Positions 15,864 through 24,800 of a stretch of DNA of 35,106 nt are shown here, piece by piece. Below the pieces are notes generated by a model that was not told the origin of the DNA, did not search any database, and was given only the letters and a program-made list of their open reading frames with translations. Source of the DNA: Rhodospirillales bacterium (GTDB lineage: Bacteria > Pseudomonadota > Alphaproteobacteria > Acetobacterales > Acetobacteraceae). The position numbers and the translations under genes are program-made. How positions within the stretch are numbered: position 1 is the first letter of the stretch; every line of letters begins with the position of its first letter. Location of the stretch: the NCBI GenBank assembly GCA_025362815.1, contig JANYFG010000018.1, forward strand, positions 1-35,106, in the 5' to 3' direction.

Positions 15864-17075
15864 ATGAGCTCAATCGCTTCCGCACCGGCGGACGACACGA
15901 ACCGCCGGGTGCGCAACAACGTGCTGCGTCTGGCCGTCGCCCAGGCGCTGGCCGGCGCCAACGCCTCCGTCATCTTCGCCACCGGCTCCATCATCGGCGC
16001 CATGATGGCGCCAGACCCGTCATTGGCCACCGTGCCGCTTTCCGTGTTCGTCGTCGGCATGGCGGCCGGCACACTGCCCGCCGGCCACATCGCCCGCACC
16101 CGCGGCCGCCGCGCCGCCTTCCTGTTCGGCACCGGCAGCGGCATCCTCACCGGCCTGATCGCCGCACTCGCGGTCTGGCTCGGATCGTTCGGCCTCTTCT
16201 GCGTGGCCACATTGTTCGGCGGTCTCTACGCCTCCGTGGTGCAAAGCTTCCGCTTCGCCGCCGCCGACGGTGCCACGCCCGCCTTTCGCCCCCGCGCGCT
16301 GTCCTGGGTGATGGCCGGTGGCGTGTTCGCCGGCGTCATCGGCCCCCAGCTCGTCACCTGGACGATGGGCCTTTGGCAGCCCTACCTCTTCGCCGTCAGC
16401 TATCTCGCCCAGGCCGGCGTGGCGCTCATCGCCATGATCGTGCTGGCCGGCGTCGACCTGCCCAAACCCAAGCCCGCCGACTCCGCCGGCGGCCGCCCCC
16501 TCGGCGTCATCGCCCGCCAGCCCCGTTTCATCACCGCCGTCATCTGCGGCATCGTCGCCCAATCCATGATGAACCTTGTCATGACCTCCGCCCCGCTTGC
16601 GATGCGGATGTGCGACCTGCCCATCGTGTCGTCGAACTGGGCGATCCAGTGGCATATCGTGGCGATGTACGGTCCCAGCTTCTTCACCGGCTCCCTCATC
16701 GCCCGCTTCGGCGCATCGCGTGTGGTGATGGCCGGCATGGTCATCACGGCGCTCGCCGCCGTCGTCGGCCTCAGCGGCATCACCGAGGCCCATTTCTTCG
16801 TGACCCTCATCCTGCTCGGCCTCGGCTGGAACTTCGGCTTCGTCGGCGCGTCGGCGATGGTGCTCGAAACCCACACGCCCCAGGAACGCACCCGGGTGCA
16901 AAGCTTCAACGATTTCCTGGTGTTCGGCATCACCGCCCTGGGCTCGTTCTCCTCCGGCCAGCTCCTCGCGTCCCATGGCTGGCAATCCGTCTGCTGGGTG
17001 GTCTTCCCCCCTGTCGCCATCGCCATCCTGGTGTTGCTGACCACCGGCGGGCTAAAACCCCGCGCCGTCGCCTGA
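15864..17075 (+). CDS. MFS transporter
   Basis: Major facilitator superfamily permease of 403 residues with about 12 hydrophobic segments in two halves. The loop between segments 2 and 3 has the MFS-like pattern GHIARTRGRRAAFL, and the mirrored loop in the second half is ARFGASRVVMAG. A cytoplasmic central loop (about residues 195-215, PKPKPADSAGGRP) divides the halves. The start ATG 15864 has no strong ribosome binding site but yields a normal short N-terminus before segment 1. Substrate and direction are unknown. It ends the plus-strand run and is followed by a convergent hypothetical gene. Confidence 0.88.
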   Translation: MSSIASAPADDTNRRVRNNVLRLAVAQALAGANASVIFATGSIIGAMMAPDPSLATVPLSVFVVGMAAGTLPAGHIARTRGRRAAFLFGTGSGILTGLIAALAVWLGSFGLFCVATLFGGLYASVVQSFRFAAADGATPAFRPRALSWVMAGGVFAGVIGPQLVTWTMGLWQPYLFAVSYLAQAGVALIAMIVLAGVDLPKPKPADSAGGRPLGVIARQPRFITAVICGIVAQSMMNLVMTSAPLAMRMCDLPIVSSNWAIQWHIVAMYGPSFFTGSLIARFGASRVVMAGMVITALAAVVGLSGITEAHFFVTLILLGLGWNFGFVGASAMVLETHTPQERTRVQSFNDFLVFGITALGSFSSGQLLASHGWQSVCWVVFPPVAIAILVLLTTGGLKPRAVA

Positions 17076-17150
17076 TGGCCTATCACTGATCAAACAGGCG
17101 CCAAAACATAAACAAATCGAAACGAAAACGATGCCTTTCTCCCACGGGAT

Positions 17151-17801
17151 TCAACTGAGTTTTCCATATCCCTGCCGCCGGGCCGCCGAAAGCACGCCGC
17201 GCGGCAGCGGAATGCGGCCGAAATCCAGCTTCGTCCTCGCGACGGGCGCCCGCGTCGCCCGCACACGCGCCGCCCGCACCCGCGCGGGCCGCACGGCACC
17301 GTCCCCCGGGTCCGAACACCCAACCGGCTCGCCCGGCATCACCAGCCCCAGCATCCCAGCCGTCGGGCGCACGATCCGCCGCGCCTGCGGCACATCGCGC
17401 AACAGCGTCACCATCTCAGGCTCCGCCAGCACGCAGGCCAGCTGCGAGGCATATCCGCCGATCTCGAACGGCGCCAGCCGGATCAGCCAGCCGAACCGAC
17501 GCGGCAGATGCCCCCATACGCCCGCCACAGGCCGCACCCTCGCCTTACCCCGCGCCACCCTTGCATCCCGCGTCACCTGGGGCAGCCCCGCGGGCAGCCC
17601 CGCGCATCCGCCCCGATAGACCCCCAACCGCACCCGCTCCGCCAAGGCCCGCAACCGGTTCTCGGTCCGCCGCACGCGCTGACAGATCAGAATGATCATC
17701 GTCCCGTCCAGCCGTCCCAGACACGCCGCCACCGCCCGGCACAAAGCACCGGCAATCAACGCAAAACGGCCCTCCAGGCCAAAGATAGGGTCAAACGACA
17801 T
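17151..17801 (-). CDS. Hypothetical protein, Arg/Ala-rich, possible membrane-associated N-terminus
   Basis: I do not assign a function. From ATG 17801 it is 216 residues, with one hydrophobic stretch near the N-terminus (FALIAGALCRAVAACLGRL, about residues 13-31) followed by MIILICQRVRRTENRLRALA. The middle has a compact conserved-looking block LPRRFGWLIRLAPFEIGG followed by SQLACVLAEPEMVTLLRDVP. After a low-complexity Arg/Ala linker the protein ends LDFGRIPLPRGVLSAARRQG. The ordered, non-biased blocks at the centre and C-terminus are why I consider this strand real and the overlapping plus-strand frame a shadow. I have the impression of similar hypothetical proteins in Acetobacteraceae but could not search. 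No good ribosome binding site was seen; an in-frame start at 17864 is also possible. It is convergent with the MFS gene. Confidence 0.6.
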   Translation of the reverse strand: MSFDPIFGLEGRFALIAGALCRAVAACLGRLDGTMIILICQRVRRTENRLRALAERVRLGVYRGGCAGLPAGLPQVTRDARVARGKARVRPVAGVWGHLPRRFGWLIRLAPFEIGGYASQLACVLAEPEMVTLLRDVPQARRIVRPTAGMLGLVMPGEPVGCSDPGDGAVRPARVRAARVRATRAPVARTKLDFGRIPLPRGVLSAARRQGYGKLS

Positions 17802-17899
17802 GAACGAAACAAGAACATAAAAGCTGGCTGATTGCAACCTTTTTCGCATAAAAGAACGCGCCAAGCCTGCTTACCATAACGCGGTCGCGGCCGGCCTAG

Positions 17900-18002
17900 A
17901 TCATGATGCGTTTGGGTTGCCTCACCCGAGCGCATGAACATGATCGATAAAACAACGAGTTAGAGCGTGGCGATTTGTCTACTCAAAATCATCACGCTCT
18001 AA
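17900..18002. repeat. Intergenic palindromic element (two hairpins) at the dppF-like 3' end
   Basis: The first hairpin pairs ATCATGATGCG (17900-17910) with CGCATGAACATGAT (17931-17944), with inner GGGT/ACCC. The second pairs TTAGAGCGTG (17960-17969) with CACGCTCTAA (17993-18002), with inner GATTT/AAATC. The layout resembles dispersed intergenic palindromes common in alphaproteobacteria. Its right edge contains the TAG stop of the dppF-like gene. It may also act as a transcription terminator or mRNA-end stabiliser. Confidence 0.75.
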
Positions 18003-18943
18003 GCCAGCAGACACTCCACGCGACGCCCGTCGATCTCGCGCGGGGCAGGGGTCTCCACGGCGCATCGCGCCTCTGCCGCGGGGCATCTGGGATGAAAACG
18101 GCAGCCTGGCGGCACGTTGGCGGGGTCTGGATAGAGATCGCCGAGACCCACATCGGGCACCCCCAGGCCGGGCTCGGGGGTGAGGACGGAGGCCAGCAAC
18201 GCGCGGGTATAGGGGTGCTGCGGCGCGGCGAACAAGGCCTCGGTGGTGGCCTGTTCCACCATCCGGCCGAGATACATCACCGCCACGCGGTCGCTGATAT
18301 GTTCAACGACGGCAAGGTTGTGGCTGATGAACACATAGGTGAGGCCGAGTTCGCGTTGCAACTCGGCGAGCAGATTGAGGATCTGCGCCTGCACGGACAC
18401 GTCGAGCGCGGAGGTCGGCTCGTCGCACACCACGATGCGGGGGCGAAGCACGAGGGCGCGGGCGATGGCCACCCGCTGGCGTTGACCGCCGGACAGCTGC
18501 GCCGGCATGCGCTCGGCGATGGTGCCGGGCAGTCCCACGCGTGACAGCATCTCGTCGACGCGTGTGGCCTGCGCCCGACCGGTGATGCCCTGGGCCTGCA
18601 GCGGCATGGCCACGATGTCGCGAATGCGGCGGCGCGGATTGAGCGAGGAAAACGGGTCCTGGAACACCGGCTGGATGAGCCGCGCGCGGGCCTTGCGGTC
18701 CATGTCCGACAGGCGTTGCCCCTCCACCAGGATGTCGCCGGCCGAGGTGGGAAGCAGGCCCAGGATCAGGCGGGCGAGCGTGGATTTGCCGCAGCCCGAT
18801 TCGCCCACGATGCCAAGACAGGTACCGCTCTCGACCGCAAACGACACGCCATCCACCGCGCGGATCTGGCGATCGGTGCCGAGCATGCCGCCGCTTTGGC
18901 GAAACTGGCGGGCGACGCCGAGCACCTCGATGGCGGCCGTCAT
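17999..18943 (-). CDS. Peptide-type ABC transporter ATP-binding protein, DppF-like
   Basis: Second ATPase of the dppBCDF cassette, 314 residues. Walker A is GESGCGKST, the signature LSGGQRQR, and Walker B IVVCDEPTSALDVSVQAQ. The C-terminal oligopeptide-transporter extension carries clustered cysteines (CRFHPRCPAAEARC), as in iron-sulfur-binding Dpp/Opp ATPases. The ATG at 18943 forms an ATGA overlap with the DppD-like stop. The stop codon TAG lies inside the adjoining palindromic element. Together with DppD it could also power the ATPase-less permease pair at 10082-11850 (inference). Confidence 0.92.
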   Translation of the reverse strand: MTAAIEVLGVARQFRQSGGMLGTDRQIRAVDGVSFAVESGTCLGIVGESGCGKSTLARLILGLLPTSAGDILVEGQRLSDMDRKARARLIQPVFQDPFSSLNPRRRIRDIVAMPLQAQGITGRAQATRVDEMLSRVGLPGTIAERMPAQLSGGQRQRVAIARALVLRPRIVVCDEPTSALDVSVQAQILNLLAELQRELGLTYVFISHNLAVVEHISDRVAVMYLGRMVEQATTEALFAAPQHPYTRALLASVLTPEPGLGVPDVGLGDLYPDPANVPPGCRFHPRCPAAEARCAVETPAPREIDGRRVECLLA

Positions 18944-19911
18944 ACGGCACCGGCCGCGAGCTGGCAGAGATGGCGGTGGCCGGCGCCATCGTCGCGCAAC
19001 GGGATCGGGCCCGCGCAGACCGGCACGGCATACGCGCAACGATCGCGAAAACCGCAGCCCTCGAAGCCCGGCGCGATGCGCGGCACGGTGCCGGGGATGC
19101 TGCCGAGAGGGTCGCCGCGCTTGATCTTGCCGGGAATGGGAACGCAGGCGAGCAGGCCCTGGGTGTAGGGATGCCGGGGGCTTGCGAACAGCGCCTCGGC
19201 GGTGGCCGATTCCACCACCTCGCCGGCATACATCACGCTCACGCGGTGAGCGATGCGGGCAACGACACCGAGATCGTGGGTGATGAGCAGGATGGCCAGG
19301 CCGAGTTCGCGTTGCAGGGTCTGCAGAAGCCGCAGGATCTGGGCCTGAACCGTCACGTCGAGCGCCGTGGTGGGCTCGTCGGCGATCAGCAGTTCGGGGT
19401 CGCACATCAACGCCATGGCGATCATCACGCGCTGGCGCAGGCCGCCGGAGAGCTGGTGCGGATATTGGGCAAGGCGCAGGCCGGGGGCCGTGATGCCCAC
19501 GCGGTCGAGCAGTTCGGCAGCGCGGTCGAGCCCCTCGCGCTTTGTGGTGCCGCGGTGCCGGCTGAGGACCTCGGCCATCTGAGACCCCACGGTGTAGGCG
19601 GGGTTCAGGGAGGTCATCGGCTCCTGAAAGATCATGGCCATGCGGTCGCCGCGCAGTTTTTGCAGCGCGGTGGGGGAGAGGGTCTGGATGTCCGCGCCGT
19701 CAAAGCGCATCCGCTCGGCGCTGCGATGGGCATTGCGGGCGAGCAAGCCCATCACGGCCAGGGCGGAGACCGATTTCCCGCAGCCCGATTCGCCCACGAG
19801 GCAGTGGGTCTCGCCGCGACGCACCGCGATGTCGATGCCGCGAACGGCGGAGACGGTGCGGCCGAACCGAACCTGCAGGCCGGCGATGTCGAGCAGCGGG
19901 GCCTCAAGCAT
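18940..19911 (-). CDS. Peptide-type ABC transporter ATP-binding protein, DppD-like
   Basis: First ATPase of the cassette, 323 residues. Walker A is [10 protein letters not shown], the signature LSGGLRQR (Leu where the DppF-like protein has Gln), Walker [19 protein letters not shown], and the switch region [11 protein letters not shown]. The C-terminal extension contains [15 protein letters not shown] and one further Cys, the four-cysteine arrangement found in Dpp/Opp ATPases. The start overlaps the DppC-like 3' end by eight bases and the stop overlaps the DppF start, so the cassette is a tightly coupled operon. Confidence 0.92.
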   Translation of the reverse strand: MLEAPLLDIAGLQVRFGRTVSAVRGIDIAVRRGETHCLVGESGCGKSVSALAVMGLLARNAHRSAERMRFDGADIQTLSPTALQKLRGDRMAMIFQEPMTSLNPAYTVGSQMAEVLSRHRGTTKREGLDRAAELLDRVGITAPGLRLAQYPHQLSGGLRQRVMIAMALMCDPELLIADEPTTALDVTVQAQILRLLQTLQRELGLAILLITHDLGVVARIAHRVSVMYAGEVVESATAEALFASPRHPYTQGLLACVPIPGKIKRGDPLGSIPGTVPRIAPGFEGCGFRDRCAYAVPVCAGPIPLRDDGAGHRHLCQLAAGAV

Positions 19912-20743
19912 CGCGGATGGCGCCGAGCCGGTCGCGCAAGCCGTCGCCGAGCAGGTTGATGCCGAGCACCAGGCCGAACAGCGCGATGCCGGGCACCATG
20001 ATCACCCAGGGCGAGAAGAACATGTAGTCCTTGGCCTCGGCGATCATCAGGCCCCAGGACGGCAACGGCGGCGGCACGCCCAAGCCGAGGAACGACAGGG
20101 CGGCCTCGAGCAGGATGGCAAGCGCCATCTCGAGCGTGGCGACCACAATGAGGTGGTGCAGGATGTTGGGCAGCACCTCGCGCAGCAGAATGTGCGGCAG
20201 CGAGCAGCCGGCGGCCCAGGCGGCGCTAATATAGTCCAGCGTGCGAACCTGCATGGTGGTGGTGCGCGCCACCACGGCAAAACGCTCCCACAGCAGCAGG
20301 CCGAGGGTCAGTACCACCACGGTCAGCGAACTGCCGACGAACGAGACCACGGTGAGTGCCACCAGGATGAGCGGGATGGACAGGCGCGTGGTGATGATGA
20401 ACATCACCACGGCGTCCACCCGGCCGCCGAAGAACCCGCCGACGACGCCCAGCGTGGTGCCGATGAGCCCGGAGCAGACCACCACCAGCACGCCGATGAG
20501 CATCGAGATGCGGGCGCCGTAGAGCAGGCGGGAGAAATAGTCGCGCCCAAGCTGGTCGGTGCCGAAGAGATGGCCGGGCATGCCGCCTTCCATCCACATG
20601 GGCGGGATCATGCGGGCTTCGAGATTTTGCAGGAAAGGGTCGTGCGGCACGATCCAGGGGGCCGCGAGCGCCACCACGGCCACGCCGCCCACGATGAGAA
20701 AGCCCAGTGCCAGGGCCAAGGTTCTGAAATTAAGTGTTCGCAT
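19904..20743 (-). CDS. Peptide-type ABC transporter permease, DppC-like
   Basis: Inner-membrane permease of 279 residues with six spans. The DppC hallmark GTDQLGRDYFSRLLYGARIS is present, the docking loop reads DYISAAWAAGCSLPHILLRE, and SFLGLGVPPPLPSWGLMI follows. The start ATG 20743 shares one base with the DppB stop. The same frame stays open far upstream, but that portion is antisense-like low-complexity sequence and is not part of the gene. The N-terminal periplasmic loop (ARMIPPMWMEGGMPGHLFG) is slightly longer than in the paralogue at 11029. Confidence 0.92.
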   Translation of the reverse strand: MRTLNFRTLALALGFLIVGGVAVVALAAPWIVPHDPFLQNLEARMIPPMWMEGGMPGHLFGTDQLGRDYFSRLLYGARISMLIGVLVVVCSGLIGTTLGVVGGFFGGRVDAVVMFIITTRLSIPLILVALTVVSFVGSSLTVVVLTLGLLLWERFAVVARTTTMQVRTLDYISAAWAAGCSLPHILLREVLPNILHHLIVVATLEMALAILLEAALSFLGLGVPPPLPSWGLMIAEAKDYMFFSPWVIMVPGIALFGLVLGINLLGDGLRDRLGAIRDA

Positions 20744-21660
20744 CACGAGACGCGCAGCCGGGGGTCGAGCAGCGCGTTCAGCATGTCGGCCAGAAGCGTG
20801 AGCGCGATGTAGATGATGGCCAGGAACAGAACCACGGCCTGGACCACCGGGAAGTCGTTCTTGCTGATCGATTCCCAGGCGAGGTAGCCCACGCCGTTCA
20901 ACGCGAACACCGATTCGATGACGATGGAGCCGCCCAGCATGAAGCCCAGCTGCACGGCGGCCACGGCCACCACGGGCATGGCGGCGTTGCGCAGCGCGTG
21001 TTTGAGCACGACGCTGAAGCGGGTGAGGCCCTTCGCGCGGGCGGTCCGCACGTAGTCGGACGCCAGCGCGTCCACCATGCCGCCGCGGGTCAGGCGCATC
21101 AGGGCGGGTATGGCGGAAAAGGCCAACACGGTGCCGGGCAGGATGTAGCCGTCCCAGGTGTCGACGCCCGAGATCGGCAAAAGCTGCCATTTCACGCCGA
21201 GCCAAATCACAAGAAGCAGCCCGAGCCAGAAGCTGGGCATGGCCTGGCCGATGACGGCCACCATCATGATCGCGCGGTCGAGCACGGCGCCTTCGTTCAT
21301 GGCGGCAAGGATGCCCAGCGGCAGTGCGATCGCGAGCGCGATGGCCAGACCGCTCAACCCAAGCGTGAGGGTCACGGGCAGGCGGGCGCGGATCAACTCG
21401 CTGACAGGGGCGTGGTAGAGATAGGAACGCCCGAGATCGCCGGTGGCGACCCCTGCCACCCATCCCACGAACTGCTCGGTCAGCGGACGGTCGAGCCCGT
21501 AGGATTTGCGGATCGTCTCGACATCCTGCTGCGTGGCGTTGGGCCCCGCCATCGAGACCGCAACGTCTCCGGAGAGGCGGGTGAGCGTGAAGCTGATGGT
21601 GAGCACGGTCAGCATGACAAATATGGCAAGCAGACCGCGGCGTAATAGAAATGTAATCAC
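20743..21660 (-). CDS. Peptide-type ABC transporter permease, DppB-like
   Basis: First gene of the minus-strand dppBCDF cassette, 305 residues with six spans. Hallmarks are MITFLLRRGLLAIFVMLTVL at the N-terminus, YGLDRPLTEQFVGWVAGVAT, and the docking loop [20 protein letters not shown]. There is no binding-protein gene next to it: upstream is the 3' end of the giant adhesin gene, downstream the ATPases. Its binding protein must be elsewhere; the one at 8562 is a candidate. A promoter is expected in 21661-21759, but no clear hexamers could be assigned. Confidence 0.92.
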   Translation of the reverse strand: MITFLLRRGLLAIFVMLTVLTISFTLTRLSGDVAVSMAGPNATQQDVETIRKSYGLDRPLTEQFVGWVAGVATGDLGRSYLYHAPVSELIRARLPVTLTLGLSGLAIALAIALPLGILAAMNEGAVLDRAIMMVAVIGQAMPSFWLGLLLVIWLGVKWQLLPISGVDTWDGYILPGTVLAFSAIPALMRLTRGGMVDALASDYVRTARAKGLTRFSVVLKHALRNAAMPVVAVAAVQLGFMLGGSIVIESVFALNGVGYLAWESISKNDFPVVQAVVLFLAIIYIALTLLADMLNALLDPRLRVS

Positions 21661-21759
21661 CCAACGAGGCTAGCCGCATGGCTGCAATGCAGCAATGGGC
21701 CAGGGCGCGGGAAATGGGCGAGGGGAAGGGACGTGGGGAATGGGCGCCAAATGCACAAC

Positions 21760-21783
21760 ACCCCGGCCCTCTCGGACCGGGGT
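21760..21783 (-). terminator. Strong hairpin, probable terminator of the giant adhesin gene
   Basis: A ten-base stem (one G-T wobble) with a four-base loop. On the minus strand ACCCCGGTCC pairs with GGGCCGGGGT around a GAGA (GNRA) tetraloop. It lies 27 bases past the stop of the 3001-residue gene and before the dppB-like start. The following bases on the minus strand are only moderately T-rich. On the plus strand it is followed by ATTTTG. Confidence 0.7.
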
Positions 21784-21809
21784 ATTTTGCGTGCGGCGCG
21801 GCGTGGGCC

Positions 21810-24800
21810 TTAGCCGAGGCGTATCGCCGCGTGGCTCTGCAGATCGGTGAGCGAGGACGCGCCCGCGCCGTGCAGTGTGGCCACGATGTGGCCCGCGAAA
21901 TGCCCGCTGCCCGCGAGGTCCACGGCCACCTGCGTGTCCGTGCCGCCGCCGGTGCCTGCGCCGGCCCCTGTGACATTCACGTAGCTGGCCACGTTGGACG
22001 GCGTGAGCGTGATGCCGGCGAGCAGCTTCGACAGGTCCAGCACATCGTTGCTCCCAGGTCCGAAATCCATCACGTCGAGCCCACCGGTGGTCCCCACGCC
22101 TTCGATCTGGAACACGTTGCTGGTGCCGCCCAAGACCGTTGCGTGGCCGAGCCCGCCGATGAGCAGGTTGCTCCAGCCGGCCAGGGTGACGGTGTCGCTG
22201 CCGGCGCCGAGGTCGACCGTCTCGCCGCCGTCCCCGGCCGTGATCGTGTTGTGGCCGTCGCCCACCACGATGTGGTTGTTGTAGCCGCCCGCCACGATGG
22301 TGTTGGTGCCGTGGCCCACCGTCACGCTGGCGGCACCGTCGCCGGACGTGATGTCGTTGTCGCCGTTGCCGGCCTTGATCACGTCGAGCCAGCCCGACGC
22401 CACGATCACGTTGTTCCCCTGGCCCACGGTCACGGTGTCACCGCCGCTGCCGGCATGGATGATGTTGTCACCGTCGCCCGCGGTGATGACGTTGGTGTAG
22501 CCCGCCGTGGTGATGTCGTTGTCGCCCGAACCCACCGTCACCTTCTGATAGGTGTCGCCACCGGCGATGTGGTTGCGCCCCGCGCCCGCCGTGACGACGT
22601 TGCCGTAGCCGGTCGACGTCACGGTGTTGTCGCCGTTGCCCAGCGTGATGGTGGCAAAGCCCTGGCTGCCGGTGATCGTGGTGTCCACGTTCGCACTCGT
22701 CTGCGCCTTCGTGAAGTCGAACACCTTGTTCGCGCCGGACAGCACGATGGCCTGGCTGGAAGGTGCTGCCGGAAGCGGGGTGGGCGCGCCACCCGGCGTG
22801 GGGATGGCGGGTGCAAGAGGTGCGGGAGCCGGCGGCACCGGGGTGCTGCCGGAGGCGACGATGGAAGGCTTGCCGTGGGCGTCGAACACCACCACCACGT
22901 CCGGCTGGCCCGGCAGGGAGGTGTAGCTGACCTGCGTGGTGGCACCGGCGACATAGGGCGAGGCGCCGTAGAACACGATGAGGTCGTTGCCGCCGAAATA
23001 CAGCGCGTCGAGCCCACCCACCTTGATCAGCTGGCCGTCCGTGGCCGCGTAGCCCGTGATCTCCAGCGAGTCCTGCATGCGCAGGCCGCCGTCGATCTTC
23101 ACCACGCCGTCGCCCCTTTGATAGATGAACTGCGTGCTGACCCCGCCCGCGATCTCGCGGTCGCCGTCGGTGTAGCCCGTCACCACGCCGCCGGATGTGA
23201 TCACAACGCCCGTGCTGCCGCCGCCGATGATCACGTTGTGGCCGGCGCCGCCGAAGATGAGGTCGTTGCTGCCCGCCCCCATCAGATAGGCGTTGCCGGG
23301 GCCGCCGTTGAGGGTGGAGCTGCCGCCCTGGCCCGCGAACAGGTAGCCGGAGCCGGAGGTCTGCGTCTGCGCGATCAGCGGGCCGCAGGAGGTGACGATG
23401 TCGTCGCCGACACCGTTGATCTCCACGGTGCTGGTCAGGCCGTGGCCGTCGAGGATGACGATGTCGCCGCCGCCGGCGCCCAGCGACACGTTGTTGCCGC
23501 CGTGGCCGAGCACGATCTGGTCGCTCCCATTGGTGAGGAACATGCCATGGCCGATGTCGTTCGGTGACACGCCGCCGAAATAGCCGTTGAACTCGAGCCC
23601 GGCGTTGATGCCGGGCACGGTGAGGCCGGCGCCCACGGTGAACATTTCGGTGATGCCCGTGGTGGGGCTCACGTCGCTGTCGAGCAACGGATTGGTAACG
23701 GCGTGCTGTTCGCCGGAATAGCCGGTGCCCTGCGGCGCCACGACCTGCACCTCGTATTGGCCGGGGATCAGCTTGTTGAACGAGTATTGGCCATAGCTGT
23801 CGGTGGTGGTGACGATGCCGGTGGCGTGGCCGTCCTTGTCGAGCAGCCGCACCATCACCCCCGCGATCCCGGGGTCGCCGCTGTGGTAGATGCCGTTGCA
23901 GTTGCCATCGAGGAACACCATGCCGGTGATCTTACCGGGATTGACGATCTTGACCGAGGCCGATGCGTTGTCGGTCTCATAAACCGCCCCGCCGGGCACG
24001 CTGGCCACGAGGGTGCCGGTGTTGGTGATAGTGCTGTCGATCACGGCGTTCGGGTCGACGGTCGCGGTGACGCGAACGACGATCTGGTCGCCAGGCGCGC
24101 TCGTGTTGCCGCCGGGGCTGGAGACGGTGCCGAAATCCAGCTTCAGCGTAGATCCGTTGGCGGCGACCACATCGCCCGCGTGCAGCTTCGTGCTGGTGGC
24201 GAGACCCTCGGAGATGACCTCGGCCGACACCGCGGTAAGCCCTTGCGGAAGCACGTCCGAAATCACGAGGCCCTGCGCGCCGCGGGCGAGCGTGGTGGTG
24301 AGATCGAAGGTGATGGTCTGGCCCGGGATTGCCACGTTCGTGCCGCTCGTCGTGGCGGTGGAGAAGCTCTTGGCGAACTGATCGACGAGGTGGCCGGTCA
24401 GCGTCTGGCTGTCCGAGCCCGTGTCGTGCAGGCCGCCTCGCGGCGCGCTGTCGTAGCCGAGATTGGCGGTGTTGGTGATCGTCTGGCCATTGGTGATCCC
24501 GTCGTCGATCCGCGCCTGGTAGGTGATGACAAACGGCTGGTCGCCCGCCAGCAGCTGGGGCGCGGTGACGGTGAAGCCGGTGCCGCTCTCGACGATCGTG
24601 TCAGCACCGCCGGAGCCGCCTTTGACCGTCTCGCTGTGCGCGATGAGCGTCTCGCCGCGTGCGAGCAGATCGGCGATCGACACGTTAAAGGCCGGGATTG
24701 CATTGCCGGCGGCCTCGGCCACCGTGACGGTGTAGGTGACGATGTCGCCGGATTGCACGGTGGCAACCGATTGCTGCTTGTGAATGGTGAGCCCCGGCTG

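Noticed and set aside
17131-17619. 162-codon plus-strand frame opposite the hypothetical gene
   Set aside because: Pro/Arg/Ser-biased; the minus-strand frame has better ordered sequence blocks. This choice is less certain than the others.
21661-21809. Promoter hexamers for the dpp cassette
   Set aside because: Candidate -10/-35 pairs were too weak to report; only the hairpin at 21760-21783 is solid.
22113-22652. Regular 108-bp periodicity resembling a direct-repeat array such as CRISPR or a minisatellite
   Set aside because: The repeats are in one coding frame, diverged at DNA level and conserved as a protein pattern; no spacer structure.
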